Positions 63,358 to 64,000 of a DNA stretch of 64,000 nucleotides are shown one piece after another. The notes beneath the pieces were generated by a model. It searched no databases. It was given only the letters and a program-made list of their open reading frames with translations, and had not been told where the DNA came from. Each line of letters begins with the position of its first letter. Positions within the stretch are counted from its first letter, which is position 1. Source of the stretch: Carpediemonas membranifera (Eukaryota > Fornicata); the NCBI GenBank assembly GCA_019828565.1, contig JAHDYR010000019.1:1-64000 (forward strand), given 5' to 3'. A program made the translations under genes and the position numbers.

Positions 63358-63775
63358 CCGCGTAGCACAGAAGAGATCGCTAGCCTCGAGGAGTCCCACC
63401 ACACACTGATAGAAGCAGCCCACAACGACGCAGTTGGCCGCCATGGCGTGCGCCGCACACTGCTGACTCTTCGAGCCGCCGGCCACAAGTGGCCTGGGAT
63501 GCAAGCTGAGATCAAGAACTTCGTCTCTCAGTGCCTCAGCTGCCAGTTCAAGCGCAAAGCCGACACCAAGGTACCCTACCACAGTACTCAGCCCTCGAAC
63601 CCCTTTGAGGTAATCTTTATTGACGCTCTTGGCCCCCTACCCGAGTCACACGATGGGTCAAAATACATCATCGCGGCTGTAGATGGTTTTAGCAAGCACC
63701 TCTCGCTTTTCCTACGGGAACACAGGGGGAGTCCATCCCCGCCGCTGTGCTCCTACTGGAGGAGGGAAAGAACTT
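63358..63775 (+). pseudogene. Gypsy element G2, integrase N-terminal half
   Basis: Continues the G2 frame with PRSTEEIASLEE, then the integrase zinc domain (HHTLIEAAHNDAVGRHG ... CLSCQFKRK), and the core start EVIFIDALGPLPESHDGSKYIIAAVDGFSKHL with the first catalytic Asp. A one-base change near 63705 shifts the frame (FPTGTQGESIPAAVLLLEEG follows). Homology ends near 63775, before the second Asp, so the integrase is truncated. Confidence 0.75.
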
Positions 63776-64000
63776 TAATAAAGAGAAAACCCAATGGTTG
63801 CAAATATGGTGTAATCTACAAGTCATAAACTATGTAAGTATTGGGTAAGACCCACTACACTGCCCCTTCAGTGCCCAAATGGGCACGACCTCAAGCGGTG
63901 TGACTGTACGGCTAGTGAGGATTTGTCGAAGAGTCAACTGCTTTGTTCACGGTTGCCACGCCGCTCGCGCCGCCGTCCATCTCATTGGCAGTGAGATGGG
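63776..64000. other. Unassigned sequence with two palindromes
   Basis: No gene seen. It contains GTGCCCAAATGGGCAC (63871-63886) and a CCATCTCA/TGAGATGG hairpin at the very end (63977-63999). Confidence 0.5.

Overview
The window is eukaryotic and made almost entirely of mobile DNA. It contains one eukaryotic-type tRNA gene (Thr, anticodon AGT, no encoded CCA), three classes of retrotransposon, and a large DNA element. Genes are intron-poor and tightly packed. In the DNA element most stop codons lie inside a TAAA or AGTAAA string, the 3'-end arrangement described for trichomonads and Giardia. A metamonad protist, possibly a fornicate, is my best guess, but it is an inference. A block of exactly 100 N (55884-55983) marks a scaffold join. 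Many single-base homopolymer indels between near-identical copies suggest that part of the gene breakage is consensus error in a long-read draft.

Region 1 (1-27753) is a DNA element with 6.7-kb inverted repeats at its ends (1-6764 and 21047-27753). Each arm carries a protein kinase, a small Pro/Ser-rich protein, a 71-residue protein, a PHD-type zinc-finger protein, a caspase/CHAT-like protein, a SET-domain protein and the C-terminal half of a coiled-coil protein. The unique centre adds two large paralogous proteins with a D...D...E motif series resembling RAG1/Transib-like transposases, a GNAT acetyltransferase, a third PHD protein, a third kinase and two unknown proteins. Transposase-like copy 2 and the third PHD gene are divergent and share a 65-bp promoter. 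The element therefore seems to carry its own recombinase plus chromatin writers, readers and signalling enzymes. Short palindromes and an AATTTC(A/G)C-like motif sit just before many start codons.

Region 2 (27754-28707) is a short AT-rich stretch with a large palindrome and two weak ORFs.

Region 3 (28708-38865, + strand; 43270-55883, - strand) holds two head-to-tail arrays of non-LTR retrotransposons with an RLE-type endonuclease. Two families (A and B, about 3.44 kb each) mostly alternate. Every copy is bounded by the same 12-bp sequence, which is the 3' end of the tRNA-Thr gene at 43197-43269. The right array abuts that gene, so these are tRNA-Thr-specific elements that pile up at one target. 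The left array ends in a B copy fused to a DIRS-like element (RNase H and tyrosine recombinase, 38866-40893).

Region 4 (40894-43196) contains fragments: repeats, a C10 tract, two unknown ORFs and a possible second tyrosine-recombinase remnant.

Region 5 (55984-64000) is a nest of Ty3/Gypsy retrotransposons. One (G3, minus strand) is complete, with LTRs of only 70 bp, a polypurine tract and a 4-bp target duplication. Removing it restores the reading frame of the host Gypsy element G2. A second Gypsy element (G1) also appears to be inserted in G2 and to end in a roughly 61-bp LTR.
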